Below are positions 42,977 through 51,594 of a stretch of DNA of 64,000 bases, piece after piece. The number at the start of each line of letters is the position of its first letter. Within the stretch, counting starts at the first letter, position 1. The stretch comes from Streptomyces xanthochromogenes (GTDB taxonomy: Bacteria; Actinomycetota; Actinomycetes; Streptomycetales; Streptomycetaceae), in the NCBI RefSeq assembly GCF_014650455.1, contig NZ_BMUZ01000001.1, positions 248,001-312,000 of the forward strand, in the 5' to 3' direction. The notes under the pieces were generated by a model. The model did not search any database. It was not told where the DNA came from and saw only the letters and a list, made by a program, of their open reading frames with translations. The position numbers and the translations under genes were made by a program.

Positions 42977-44506
42977 ATGCCGGAATCCGGCACCATCGGT
43001 GTGCGCGTCACCGATACGGCGCTGCCGCACCACGACCCCCTCGACCTGTACGTACGGCTGCGGGAAATCCTGGACGCCGATGACGTATTCCTCTTCGAGA
43101 GCGTGGACGGCGCGGACCAGGACCGCCGCTGGGCCGTCGTCGGCTTCGGGCGGCTCGCCGAGATCCGGGTGCACGACGGCTATCTGGAGATCGACGGGGC
43201 CGCGCGGATCGCCGAGGCACTGGCCGGGCGGGCCGTGGCAGCCGGGATGGCGGACCACACGGTGGCGGCCGGGACACACCGGCTCGCCTTCGGCTCGGCG
43301 GACCGGATGTGGGAGCTGCTTTCCGCGGCGGGGACGCTGTTCGAGGTGACGTCGGATGTCCCGGCGACGGCGTACGCGTTCGGGTTCCTGACGACGTTCG
43401 CGTACGAGTCGGCCTGGCACATGGAGTCGCTGCCCCGGCGCACCAAGGAGGCGGGCGGCCCCGACATCACGCTCACGCTCTTCCGCGACACCGTCTGGTA
43501 CGACCTGGCCGACGGTTCGGTGCGTCAACTTGCCGCGCGGAGCGCCGCGTTCGCCGACCGGCCGAGGCGCGCCGATCCCGCAGCGGGCGCGGGATTCGCG
43601 CCGGACGCGGGATCCGTGTGGGGCGCGCGGAACGACGGTGACCGCGCCGCCGTGCCGCAGGCGCCCGCGCCGCTCTCCGTGCGCGACAGTGTGAGCCGCG
43701 AAACCTTCCTCGGCTGGGCCGAGCGCTGCCTGGAACACATCCGGGTCGGCGACATCTACCAGATCCAGATCGGCCACCGCATCGACGTACGAACGGAGTT
43801 GACGCCCGTCGACGTCTACCGGAGGCTGCGTGCCCGCAACCCCTCGCCGTACATGTACCTGATGCCGCGCGCCGGACGCACCCTCATCGGGGCCAGCCCC
43901 GAGCTGTTCTACCGGATCGAGGGCGACGAGATCACGATGCGCCCCATCGCGGGCACCGCCCGCCGCTGTGCGGACCCGGAGGAGAACGCACGCCGCGTCA
44001 AGGAGATGCGCGAGAGCACCAAGGAGCAGGCCGAGCACATCATGCTGGTCGACCTGTGCCGCAACGACATAGGGCGGGTGACGCGGCCCAGCACCCAGCC
44101 GGTGGACCGGCTGATGGCAGTGGAGACGTACTCGCACGTGTTCCATCTCGTGTCGACGGTCACCGGTCGCCTGGAGCCGGGCGTCGACACCTGGCGGGCG
44201 CTGCGCGCCACCTTCCCGGCCGGCACCATGACGGGCGCCCCGAAGGTGCGCGCCATGGAGATCATCGACGCCCTTGAGCAGGAGCGGCGCGGCAGTTACG
44301 CGGGCGCGGTGGGCCTCGTCGACGTACGCGGCTGGACCGAACTGGCGCTGACCATCCGGACCGTGGAGTACGACGGCGAGACGTACTCCACGCAGAGCTC
44401 GGCGGGCATGGTGGCCCAGTCGGAGCCCGAGTCGGAGTGGCGCGAGACGCTGGCCAAGATGGGCGCCGCCTACTGGGCGCTCACCGGTGAGGAGCTGTCG
44501 TCATGA
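42977..44506 (+). CDS. trpE: Anthranilate synthase component I-like chorismate-utilising enzyme
   Basis: The 509-residue protein starts MPESGTIGVRVTDTALP at ATG 42977 after GGGAG. The C-terminal chorismate-binding domain contains PIAGTARRCADPEEN, EHIMLVDLCRNDIGRV and TFPAGTMTGAPKVRAME. Sequence around SPYMYLMP matches the TrpE rather than the salicylate group. With the overlapping amidotransferase it would convert chorismate and glutamine to anthranilate. No other trp genes are present, which suggests a dedicated role such as supplying anthranilate to a pathway elsewhere. PabB activity (4-amino-4-deoxychorismate) cannot be excluded. Confidence 0.82.
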   Translation: MPESGTIGVRVTDTALPHHDPLDLYVRLREILDADDVFLFESVDGADQDRRWAVVGFGRLAEIRVHDGYLEIDGAARIAEALAGRAVAAGMADHTVAAGTHRLAFGSADRMWELLSAAGTLFEVTSDVPATAYAFGFLTTFAYESAWHMESLPRRTKEAGGPDITLTLFRDTVWYDLADGSVRQLAARSAAFADRPRRADPAAGAGFAPDAGSVWGARNDGDRAAVPQAPAPLSVRDSVSRETFLGWAERCLEHIRVGDIYQIQIGHRIDVRTELTPVDVYRRLRARNPSPYMYLMPRAGRTLIGASPELFYRIEGDEITMRPIAGTARRCADPEENARRVKEMRESTKEQAEHIMLVDLCRNDIGRVTRPSTQPVDRLMAVETYSHVFHLVSTVTGRLEPGVDTWRALRATFPAGTMTGAPKVRAMEIIDALEQERRGSYAGAVGLVDVRGWTELALTIRTVEYDGETYSTQSSAGMVAQSEPESEWRETLAKMGAAYWALTGEELSS

Positions 44507-45150
44507 GGGAAGCCGGAGCGCGCGGCGCGGCGGAGGACGGGGTCGGCATGAAGGTGCTGCTGATCGACGCGTACGACAGCTTCGTGCACATCATCGACCA
44601 GTATCTGCGCACCCTCGGGGCGCGCACGGAGGTCGTGCGGTCCCTGACGCTCTCGCCCGACGGGCTGGCCGCCCGCGAGCCCGACGCGGTGGTGCTCGGG
44701 CCCGGGCCCGGCCATCCGGCGCAGTCCGGCCACGTGGAGCTCGTGCACCGGTTCGCGGGGCGGGTACCGCTGCTCGGGGTGTGCCTGGGCCACCAGGCGA
44801 TCGCGCTCGCGCACGGCGGCCGGATCGAGGTCGCGGAGCAGGTGATGCACGGGCGGACCAGCACGGTCCGGCACGACGGGGCCGGCCTCTTCGAGGGGCT
44901 CGGCCACACCCTGGAGGTGACCCGCTACCACTCGCTGATCGTGGCGGAGCCGCTGCCCGAAGACCTGGTCCCGACGGCCGTCGCCGTTGACCACGGCTAT
45001 CTGATGGGCCTGCGCCACCGCACGCTGCCCGTCGAGGGCGTGCAGTTCCACCCCGAGTCCATCACGACCACGGGCGGTCTCGCCATGCTGGACAACTTCC
45101 TTGTTTCGGCCGCACGTTGGCGTTCCGGGACCGGCCTCGTACGGACCTGA
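44503..45150 (+). CDS. trpG: Anthranilate synthase component II, glutamine amidotransferase
   Basis: The 215-residue class I amidotransferase has the nucleophile in LGVCLGHQAIA and the His-Glu pair in GVQFHPES, plus the oxyanion strand GPGPGHPAQS. Its ATG at 44503 overlaps the trpE stop (ATGA), so the subunits are translationally coupled. An internal ATG (MKVLLIDAYDSF, 44548) begins the conserved fold and could be the true start, but the overlap favours 44503. It supplies ammonia to the TrpE-like subunit. Confidence 0.86.
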   Translation: MREAGARGAAEDGVGMKVLLIDAYDSFVHIIDQYLRTLGARTEVVRSLTLSPDGLAAREPDAVVLGPGPGHPAQSGHVELVHRFAGRVPLLGVCLGHQAIALAHGGRIEVAEQVMHGRTSTVRHDGAGLFEGLGHTLEVTRYHSLIVAEPLPEDLVPTAVAVDHGYLMGLRHRTLPVEGVQFHPESITTTGGLAMLDNFLVSAARWRSGTGLVRT

Positions 45151-45270
45151 TCCCGTCCGGCGGGCGTGGGCCCGATCCGCGTACGGCCCGGCGAGGACGC
45201 CGTCCCCGAAGTCCCTGGCGCGGGCCCGCATCGGGCATCTTCAGCCGGTCGGGCCGGTCGGGCCGGTCAA

Positions 45271-45323
45271 TATGGGCCGCGCGATCGATATGGGCCGCGC
45301 GATCGGTATGGGCCGCGCGATCG
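45271..45323. repeat. Three tandem 18-bp repeats
   Basis: TATGGGCCGCGCGATCG plus one variable base occurs three times (from 45271, 45289 and 45307). It is preceded by three 9-bp CCGGTCGGG-type units (45245-45268). It lies between the convergent trpG and antiporter genes. No gene is seen in this 176-bp gap. Confidence 0.75.
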
Positions 45324-45326
45324 TCG

Positions 45327-46787
45327 TCAGCCGGTCATGGGGGTCTCCCCGGCCCTTGCTTGCCGGGGGAGGTCCGGGGAAATCTGGGGACGAGCGCCGC
45401 TCAGGTGCGAACGGGGGTGCCGGGGGCCGGGGCCGTTGCGGGGGTTCGCGGGGCCGCGCCCTTCGGCGGCGTGGCGCTCGCCCCGGTCGAGGAGCGTGAG
45501 CAGCGGCCCCGTCATGGCCGTCGTGGTCAGCGCCATGACGATCAGCGCGAGGGCGAGGGGCCCGGTCAGGATTCCCGCGCTCAACCCGGCCTGCAGGACA
45601 ACGAGTTCGGTGAGACCACGGGTGTTCATGAGGACGGCGACCCGGCGGGCGGTCGCCCGGCCGTGGCCGCCGCGGCGCGCCCCCAGATAGCCCCCGAGGC
45701 CCTTGCCGAGGCAGCCGAGTACGAGGGCCGCGGCGATCAGCTGCCAGGAGGTGTCGGCGAGCGAGCCGGTGAGCACGGTGATCCCGGTGACCACGAAGAA
45801 GGCGGGCGCAAGGACCGCACCGGCCCGCGAGACGGAGGCCACCGCGCCCTCCCAGGGCGCGCTCCGGGAGGGCGCGCCCTCACCTCCCGGGACCGAGAAG
45901 CCGACCAGGGCGGCACCGAGGATCGCCGTCATGCCGAGGCGGTCCATGGCGATCGCGACGACGACGGCCACCGCGCCGAGGAGCACCGCCGCGGTGCGCG
46001 GCAGCCGTACGCAGACGGCCTTGGCGGCCCGGGTGCGCAGCCCGTAGCGGACGGCGAGTGCGCACAGCACGCCGCACCCGAGCGCCCGCACCGAGTGCAG
46101 CAGGCCTTGGAGACTCCCCCTGCCGAGGCCGATGGCGAGGGTCAGGAGCAGCCAGCCGACCCCGTCGATGACGACGGCCGCGCCCAGCGCGGTCTGCCCG
46201 GCCCGCGAGCGCGTCATGCCGCGGTCGGCCAGAATCCGCGCCATGACAGGCACGGCGGTGATGGACATCGACACCGCGACCATGAGGAGGAACGCCGGCA
46301 GCGGGGCGCTGCCGCGCGCCGCGCGGTCATCGGTGAGCAGCACCAGACCGGACAGGAGCAGCCCGGTGACGAGCGGCACCCCCAGGGCCCCGACCACCAC
46401 CCAGCGGGTGCCGCCGCGCCGCGGCCCGCCCCCGGCTTCCGCCCCCAGCCTGTGGGCGAGGCCCGGCCCGTGGGCGGCACCCAACTCGCGGACAGGGCCC
46501 AGCCTGTGGGCGAGACCGACCAGGAAGAGCACGAGGCCGGCCTGCGCGATGAGCTTCACGCCGTCGAACACGGGGCCCGGCAGGAGGGCGTTCAGGGTGC
46601 CACGGCCGAACAGGGCGATCACGGCAGGCCCGGAGAGCAGCCCGACCACTATCTCCCCGATGACCGCGGGCTGGCGCAGCGCCCGGGCGAGGGCCCGCCC
46701 CGCCAGGGCGAGCAGCAGGATGACGGCGAGCGCCACCAGGACGTGGCCGACGCGCGGGGTGTCCCCGAGGAAGCTGAGCGTTTCCAT
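45327..46787 (-). CDS. Cation/proton antiporter, CPA2-like
   Basis: The 486-residue protein starts METLSFLGDTPRVGHVLV at ATG 46787 and has about twelve hydrophobic helices. The pattern RQPAVIGEIVVGLLSGP, QAGLVLFLVGL and MNTRGLTELVVLQAGL is typical of KefB/NapA-like Na+(K+)/H+ exchangers; the Asp-containing ion site occurs in AAVVIDGVGWLLL. There is no regulatory TrkA domain. The C-terminal 50 residues are hydrophilic and Pro/Arg-rich. Likely role is cation and pH homeostasis. Confidence 0.85.
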   Translation of the reverse strand: METLSFLGDTPRVGHVLVALAVILLLALAGRALARALRQPAVIGEIVVGLLSGPAVIALFGRGTLNALLPGPVFDGVKLIAQAGLVLFLVGLAHRLGPVRELGAAHGPGLAHRLGAEAGGGPRRGGTRWVVVGALGVPLVTGLLLSGLVLLTDDRAARGSAPLPAFLLMVAVSMSITAVPVMARILADRGMTRSRAGQTALGAAVVIDGVGWLLLTLAIGLGRGSLQGLLHSVRALGCGVLCALAVRYGLRTRAAKAVCVRLPRTAAVLLGAVAVVVAIAMDRLGMTAILGAALVGFSVPGGEGAPSRSAPWEGAVASVSRAGAVLAPAFFVVTGITVLTGSLADTSWQLIAAALVLGCLGKGLGGYLGARRGGHGRATARRVAVLMNTRGLTELVVLQAGLSAGILTGPLALALIVMALTTTAMTGPLLTLLDRGERHAAEGRGPANPRNGPGPRHPRSHLSGARPQISPDLPRQARAGETPMTG

Positions 46788-47112
46788 GACGTGGTCCCCC
46801 GTCGTGGGCCCGGTGCTGCGGAGCGAGGCGTTCGCCTGCCTCGGGCAGTGTCTCCGCCGGCCACCGCGTCGAGCCTGCGCAGCCCACGGCCCCGAATCTC
46901 CGCCGGCCGCCTCCTTCTGGGCACCGACTGCCGTGAACTCCCTTGCCACGGGCCCGAACAGGACGGGCGTGGGTGCCGGCTCCCCCTCGATTCCGCCCAT
47001 ATGGAACGGAACGCACATGTCCAAGTCGACGGACGGACTGTGGCAGTACGCGGCCGCACGGGGGCTCGGGGGCCCGGGTCCTCAACTCAGCCAGCGTCCC
47101 CCGCTCGCACAA

Positions 47113-47401
47113 ATCCCAGCACGGGCGGCCCATCCCGTCCCAGCACGATCTCAGCACGGCAGGGATGAGCAGGGGCGGTGACAGGTGACGAGGGGTCAGC
47201 CATCCCAGCACCGTCCCAGCACGGGAAAAACGAAGGGCCCGACCCCGAAGAGTCGGACCCCTTCTGACCTGGACGTTTGCCAGATCAGTGACGTGGTAAT
47301 ACGCCGGCCGCTACACGTTGAAGCGGAATCCGTAGTACAGAGCTCCCACCTGCAAAAACGCGGGTTTCGAAGGGGGCATCCCAGCACCATCCCAGCACGG
47401 G
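47113..47401. repeat. Direct CCCAGCAC repeats, possible integrase arm sites
   Basis: CCCAGCAC occurs at 47115, 47139, 47204, 47215, 47380 and 47391. The last four form two 24-bp units (47202-47225 and 47378-47401) that differ at a single base, each holding two copies 11 bp apart. Paired repeats one helical turn apart beside an integrase gene resemble arm-type sites of tyrosine recombinases. Confidence 0.55.
47226..47263 (-). terminator. Intrinsic terminator downstream of the integrase gene
   Basis: On the minus strand AAGGGGTCCGAC pairs with GTCGGGCCCTT (one bulge), loop 8 nt, followed by CGTTTTT. It stands about 180 bp beyond the integrase stop and is the only classic hairpin-plus-T-run on that strand here. 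Confidence 0.65.
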
Positions 47402-47444
47402 TGCTCGATCCCAACACCACGCCGGCCAGGCCGCCCTCGTACGC

Positions 47445-48731
47445 CTACGCAGCTGGAGCGTCAGCTCTCCAGTTCGCCTCCTCCGACGGCAGGGACGCCG
47501 CATCCGGGGGCGCGGGCCGCATGGCGCGCTGCAGTACCTCCCGGCAACGGTCCCACGCGCTGGGCAGCAGATGCCCATAGATGTCGACCGTCGTCTTGAC
47601 CGAACGGTGCCCGAGCCAGCGCGAGACCTCATGGATCGGCACACCGTTAGCCAGAGCAGTGGAGGCGAAGAAGTGCCGCAGGCTCCGGGGCGTGTACTTG
47701 GCATTGCCGTCCAGATCGACAAGGCCGGCCGAGAGGCACGCCTTTTTGAACTGGTAGCCGTAGGACGCGATGGACGGCATCACGCCAGCGCCAGGCTGAC
47801 GTGGAGCAAAGAAGGTCTCGAGCCGAATCTGTTTCCCCTTCTGCCCAGTGAAGACGAGGGGCACCGGCTTCCACTTCAGGAGGTGCGCGTCGATCTCCTG
47901 CTCAACGAACAGGGCGGTTGGGACGTCTCGGCACTCCTTCTCCAGCCGATGCTTGAGCGGCGCGAAGGGTCTCGGGCAGTCCTCACGGTGCGCCTTGGCA
48001 CTGACCTGCCATCGAATCCTGACGTAGCCAGGCCGCCTGCACTCGGTGGAGAAGGCCAGGGCTTCGCTAGGACGCTGGCCTGTGCCGGACTGAAGGTAGA
48101 CGGTGAGGCGGAAATGTGGCGCGATGTGCGCAGCAATCAGATGCACGTCGGCCGACGTCGGGACTTCGTCCTCGTCCACCGCCACAGCCTCCCTACGGGA
48201 AATACGGATGCCCCGGGCAGGGTTATCCGTGACGCGCTTGTCGGCGACGGCCGCCTCCATGATGGCGGCCACCATCACCATGCGGTCATTGACAGTCGCT
48301 GCAGCCAGCCCCGCACCGCCTCGGTAGATGTCCTTGACGAACCTCTCAAAGTCCCGCCGCGTCAGCCCAGCCAGGGACCTACAGCCGAGGCGCGGCACGA
48401 GATGGTTGCGGATGAACCCATCGTAGTTGCGACGGGTCCCTTCACCGATGACTCGTCGCTCAAGCCAATCCTCAGCCCAGATCGACAACGCCATGGCACC
48501 GCGCGCCGGATCCACAAAGACATGAGCCTTCTTGTCCTTCTCCACACCAGCGGCGAAGGCGTCCGCACCGTCGAGGCCGATCCTCCGCAGAAACGACTTC
48601 TCCCGCTGCCGCCCACTCCTGCCGCCTGGCTCCCGATACCGCACGGTCCACGCGTGACCGCATCTTGGGCGCATGCAGGGGTAGTTCCGATCGCGGATAT
48701 CCCGCTTGCACCGCTGGAAGACGCTCGCCAC
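47445..48731 (-). CDS. Tyrosine site-specific integrase
   Basis: The 428-residue protein starts at GTG 48731 (VASVFQRCKRDIRDR), which matches the usual start of Streptomyces integrases with a Cys-containing N-terminal region and the WTVRYREPGGRSGRQREK arm-binding block. A SAM-like core-binding domain (about 85-175) precedes the catalytic domain. Catalytic residues: Arg220 in GTGQRPSE, Arg352 in RSLRH, His375 in LGHRSVKTT and Tyr385 in DIYGH. The position of the usual second-box His (HxxR) is Arg349. No excisionase gene follows. It marks the left side of the defence island. Confidence 0.9.
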   Translation of the reverse strand: MASVFQRCKRDIRDRNYPCMRPRCGHAWTVRYREPGGRSGRQREKSFLRRIGLDGADAFAAGVEKDKKAHVFVDPARGAMALSIWAEDWLERRVIGEGTRRNYDGFIRNHLVPRLGCRSLAGLTRRDFERFVKDIYRGGAGLAAATVNDRMVMVAAIMEAAVADKRVTDNPARGIRISRREAVAVDEDEVPTSADVHLIAAHIAPHFRLTVYLQSGTGQRPSEALAFSTECRRPGYVRIRWQVSAKAHREDCPRPFAPLKHRLEKECRDVPTALFVEQEIDAHLLKWKPVPLVFTGQKGKQIRLETFFAPRQPGAGVMPSIASYGYQFKKACLSAGLVDLDGNAKYTPRSLRHFFASTALANGVPIHEVSRWLGHRSVKTTVDIYGHLLPSAWDRCREVLQRAMRPAPPDAASLPSEEANWRADAPAA

Positions 48732-49002
48732 CCAAGCCCCCGATCTGCAGCCGGACCCAGCACATGAGATCGTCGCCAGCGCCGCACCACGGGACAAGAG
48801 GCTTGTCACTAATCCGCTCGTTTCAGCGAACGTGACCCTTCGATCCAGGGCGGACCAACGGCCTTGCTGGTCTCGACGGTCTCCTCGACGCCGGGGGCAC
48901 CGCGGCCTGCGGAGTGGCGGGGTGTACGAGTCAGAAGGCTCCAGCCGCCCGACACCAACCTGGATCGACGAAAGTCTGGGTCGCTACACCCAACCTGGTT
49001 GG

Positions 49003-49872
49003 TTACAGGGAGCCCACCGAGCCGCGACTGTCTTGCCCTGTGGGGCCTTTGCAATAGAGGTCGTCGGCTGCCAGTGTCCGGTACGTGATGCCTTCACAGC
49101 TGTTAAGGTCTACGGCGCACCGGCTTTCCGCCTCATCCTCCAAGTAGGCCCGGACCATGCGTGCGCCACCGCGCTTACGCTGCCTCTCGACGCTATATGT
49201 CACATCGGAGATCGCGCGATTGGCCTCGATGGCGTAGCGCTTCCCCAGCTCGAAGAGCCTGAAGTGGTTCTTGACTCGCGCGATGAGCGTGGCATCCCAG
49301 AATGCCGGCGGGCTGACAAAGAAGCGGAGCCGCACCGTGCCCGAATCGTGGACCGATCGCGCATCCAACCAGCCTTCTTGGGAGATCCGATCGAGATATG
49401 GATGCAGGAGCGTGTTCTCGGCGCTGTCCGGCCGCCTGTTCCCCTTGATCAAATTGCATCGCTCGCAGACGGGGACAAGGTTGAGCGGATCGACACACAG
49501 CACGGGGAAATGACTCTTCGGCATAAAGTGGTCAAGTTGACGAACGGTGCCCTGCCTGCACAAGGGGCACCGTTCGTTGGGCGGAGCGGCCATCAACTCG
49601 TCACGTATGACCCGCCCCCCGACGGTCTGCATGCCGTTCTCGTAGGCCCAATCTACGAAGGCGCCGTCGGCGATCTCGGGAACCTTGAAGCACTTCGGGT
49701 CAAGTTCATGCAGATTCCTCGCAGCAACAGCCTCACGAAGCGTCTGGCCAGCCCTCTGAACAGTATCTGCCGCATTAAGCAGCCGCTCGCGCCGCTCTTC
49801 TGCCTTGGTACCAGCGACACATGCCTGGTAGCTGTCACTGGCCTTTCGCATGGGAACCTTCAGGGGCCACAT
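49003..49872 (-). CDS. HNH endonuclease, PtuB-like (Septu)
   Basis: The 289-residue protein has a clear HNH fold: zinc-binding Cys102 and Cys105 (CPLC), catalytic Asp114-His115, and Cys136/Cys139 with Asn140 in CERCNLIKGN. Its ATG at 49872 shares a base with the ATPase stop (TGATG), indicating strict translational coupling. AAA ATPase plus HNH pairs are the defining content of Septu antiphage systems, where PtuB is the nuclease. The C-terminal 130 residues have no motif that I recognise. The 271 bp upstream of the integrase (48732-49002) holds no gene. Confidence 0.85.
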   Translation of the reverse strand: MWPLKVPMRKASDSYQACVAGTKAEERRERLLNAADTVQRAGQTLREAVAARNLHELDPKCFKVPEIADGAFVDWAYENGMQTVGGRVIRDELMAAPPNERCPLCRQGTVRQLDHFMPKSHFPVLCVDPLNLVPVCERCNLIKGNRRPDSAENTLLHPYLDRISQEGWLDARSVHDSGTVRLRFFVSPPAFWDATLIARVKNHFRLFELGKRYAIEANRAISDVTYSVERQRKRGGARMVRAYLEDEAESRCAVDLNSCEGITYRTLAADDLYCKGPTGQDSRGSVGSL

Positions 49873-51398
49873 CAAAGGGGACCGTCCGTCTTCTCCGCAA
49901 GAAGAACCCGGACCAACCCCTTTGCCTCTCCGCCGAGCTTGCCGTCGAAGTAGGCAACAATCTCTTCATATGTGTCCAGCGCCGCCACAGCTTTGCCGAT
50001 TTCGGCATAGAAGCCGGACTCCATCACCTCCAGCCCAAACACCTCATGGGTCAGCACGCCCACGTTCTCTCCGTACGTCTCAATCAGCGGGCGCTCGGAG
50101 CGGCTGCTCTCGCCCTGGCGTATGAGCTTGTAGACGCTGGACTGGGGCACCGTCTGGAGTACGACGGGCGAGTGTGTAGCAACTACAGCCACCCCGTTGC
50201 GCGCGGACAACAGGTTAGACAGCGCCTGCATGAAGGAAGCCAGCAGCGGCGGATGCAGATGGGCTTCGGGCTCATCCACTAGGACTAGGGACTGCTCAGC
50301 CACGAGATGCACGAGCTGTGTCATGGTCAGCGTCACGATCGCGTGACCTGAGCTCATCCGCCCGAAGGCAGAAGTCAGGTCCCGTACGTGGGATTCCGTA
50401 ACTCTCATGCCGGCTCGTATGTCGCGGGCGTAGGCCGCGATGGCGGAGTTCGCAAACTGAGGGTCACGGCTCAACAACATCATGGCCTCGCGCCAGCGCA
50501 TGAGGTCCCGCGAGTTGATGACGGCATGGATTCCAGCGTTGAAGTCCGCTTGCAGTCTTTGCTTCTGGGTTCCGGTGGGCAGATCATCGAGCGAGGTGCC
50601 TTGGAGGCCAACATAGGTGTACTTCACTGCCTGGGGATCACTCTCCTCGACCACTTCGACGAAGGGATCGAAGGCACTGAAGGTGACCGAGACCACGTTC
50701 ACGAACGGCTCGCCAGTTGCGGACGTGGAGGTTGGGAGCACATCCACGAGGCCGAATTCCGCGTGCCTCTCGGGCCAAACGACTGCAGCGGCAAGATTCC
50801 GCAGCAGGGTCGTCTTGCCAACTCCATTGCGACCGATGAGAACGTGAATGTTGCTGGACGGCGTGGAGTCAGGATTGACCTCGAAGTCGAGAAGGCTCTC
50901 AGTCCTGTTTCCCGGTGCGACGTAGCGGAACCGGTACTCGGTCAGCCGGACTCCGCCGCGTGCAATCCGATTGAACTGGGTCCTGACCGTCTGTTCTTGG
51001 ATCGTCCGCAGCAGTGATGATCGTGCCACTGGGTACTGCACCGCGCGGTCCAGAAGGTCAGGGTTGTAGGCCACGTCAGAGAGCCCGCGAAGGATTACTT
51101 CGCGCCTTTCGTGTCCAAGCTTCTTGATGTTGTCGTAGTAGCGATCACTCTGCCCGAGCGAGAAGAGTTCACCCGGTGGCGAACCATCGTAGACCCCAGC
51201 ACGGATGGGGCTGGGACCGTCTTCCTGCCCAGCGACGGCGACCTTGACGAAACCCAGGTTCGTCTGCGTCTGCGAGTCTCTGTACCAAAGCGTGTAGCCG
51301 GTGCGGAAGCCGAAGTCATCCCAGTCATCGGCTACTAGGACCACAGCCTCGGGGCCTGGGAGCACCGGCGTGTCTTGGGGCAGGATAATGAACTTCAC
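49872..51398 (-). CDS. AAA ATPase, PtuA-like (Septu)
   Basis: The 508-residue ATPase has Walker A GRNGVGKT (189-196), an ABC/SMC-like signature MSSGH (348-352), Walker B LVLVDEPEAHLHP (about 371-383) and the switch His in VVATHSPVVLQT. It belongs to the OLD/RecF-like ATP-binding clade used in many defence systems. Residues 1-150 form an N-terminal extension with no known motif, likely a sensing or assembly module. It is coupled to the HNH nuclease gene. Septu typing is inferred from the pair; other ATPase/HNH systems have similar layouts. Confidence 0.85.
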   Translation of the reverse strand: MKFIILPQDTPVLPGPEAVVLVADDWDDFGFRTGYTLWYRDSQTQTNLGFVKVAVAGQEDGPSPIRAGVYDGSPPGELFSLGQSDRYYDNIKKLGHERREVILRGLSDVAYNPDLLDRAVQYPVARSSLLRTIQEQTVRTQFNRIARGGVRLTEYRFRYVAPGNRTESLLDFEVNPDSTPSSNIHVLIGRNGVGKTTLLRNLAAAVVWPERHAEFGLVDVLPTSTSATGEPFVNVVSVTFSAFDPFVEVVEESDPQAVKYTYVGLQGTSLDDLPTGTQKQRLQADFNAGIHAVINSRDLMRWREAMMLLSRDPQFANSAIAAYARDIRAGMRVTESHVRDLTSAFGRMSSGHAIVTLTMTQLVHLVAEQSLVLVDEPEAHLHPPLLASFMQALSNLLSARNGVAVVATHSPVVLQTVPQSSVYKLIRQGESSRSERPLIETYGENVGVLTHEVFGLEVMESGFYAEIGKAVAALDTYEEIVAYFDGKLGGEAKGLVRVLLAEKTDGPL

Positions 51399-51594
51399 CC
51401 GGTCGAGCCTCCGGTTCTGTGGCGGACACCCGCACTACGTTCGAACTAAGTTTGGACCCTATCGCCTCGCTCTGACAGGACGATCACGACGCCTTCGACG
51501 CAAGGCCGTGGGCCCGTCTGGCGGCTCACGCTGCCGACCGTGCAGTGACCTGTTTGCCCAGGTACGTCATGCGACGGGGCTCCTCCTACCGCCC

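Larger units (their letters stand above)
46788..47444. other. 657-bp gap: left edge of the integrase island
   Basis: No secure gene is found. The left third is host-like GC-rich DNA. A short plus-strand frame (47017-47181) beginning MSKSTDGLWQYAAARG has no ribosome-binding site. From about 47113 the CCCAGCAC repeats begin and GC content falls, which I take as the edge of the mobile island. Confidence 0.5.

Noticed and set aside
47017..47181. Small gene beginning MSKSTDGLWQYAAARG
   Set aside because: The start looks plausible but there is no ribosome-binding site and the second half runs through the CCCAGCAC repeats.
47311..47332. Remnant of the ychF 3' end as the left attachment site (frame ending FRFNV)
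   Set aside because: The match to the ychF end (TTCCGSTTCAAC) is only about 12 nt with a mismatch and the flanks do not align, so I do not claim an attachment core.
47281..47380. tRNA gene at the integration site
   Set aside because: No cloverleaf with an acceptor stem, anticodon arm and GTTCRA T-loop could be built on either strand.
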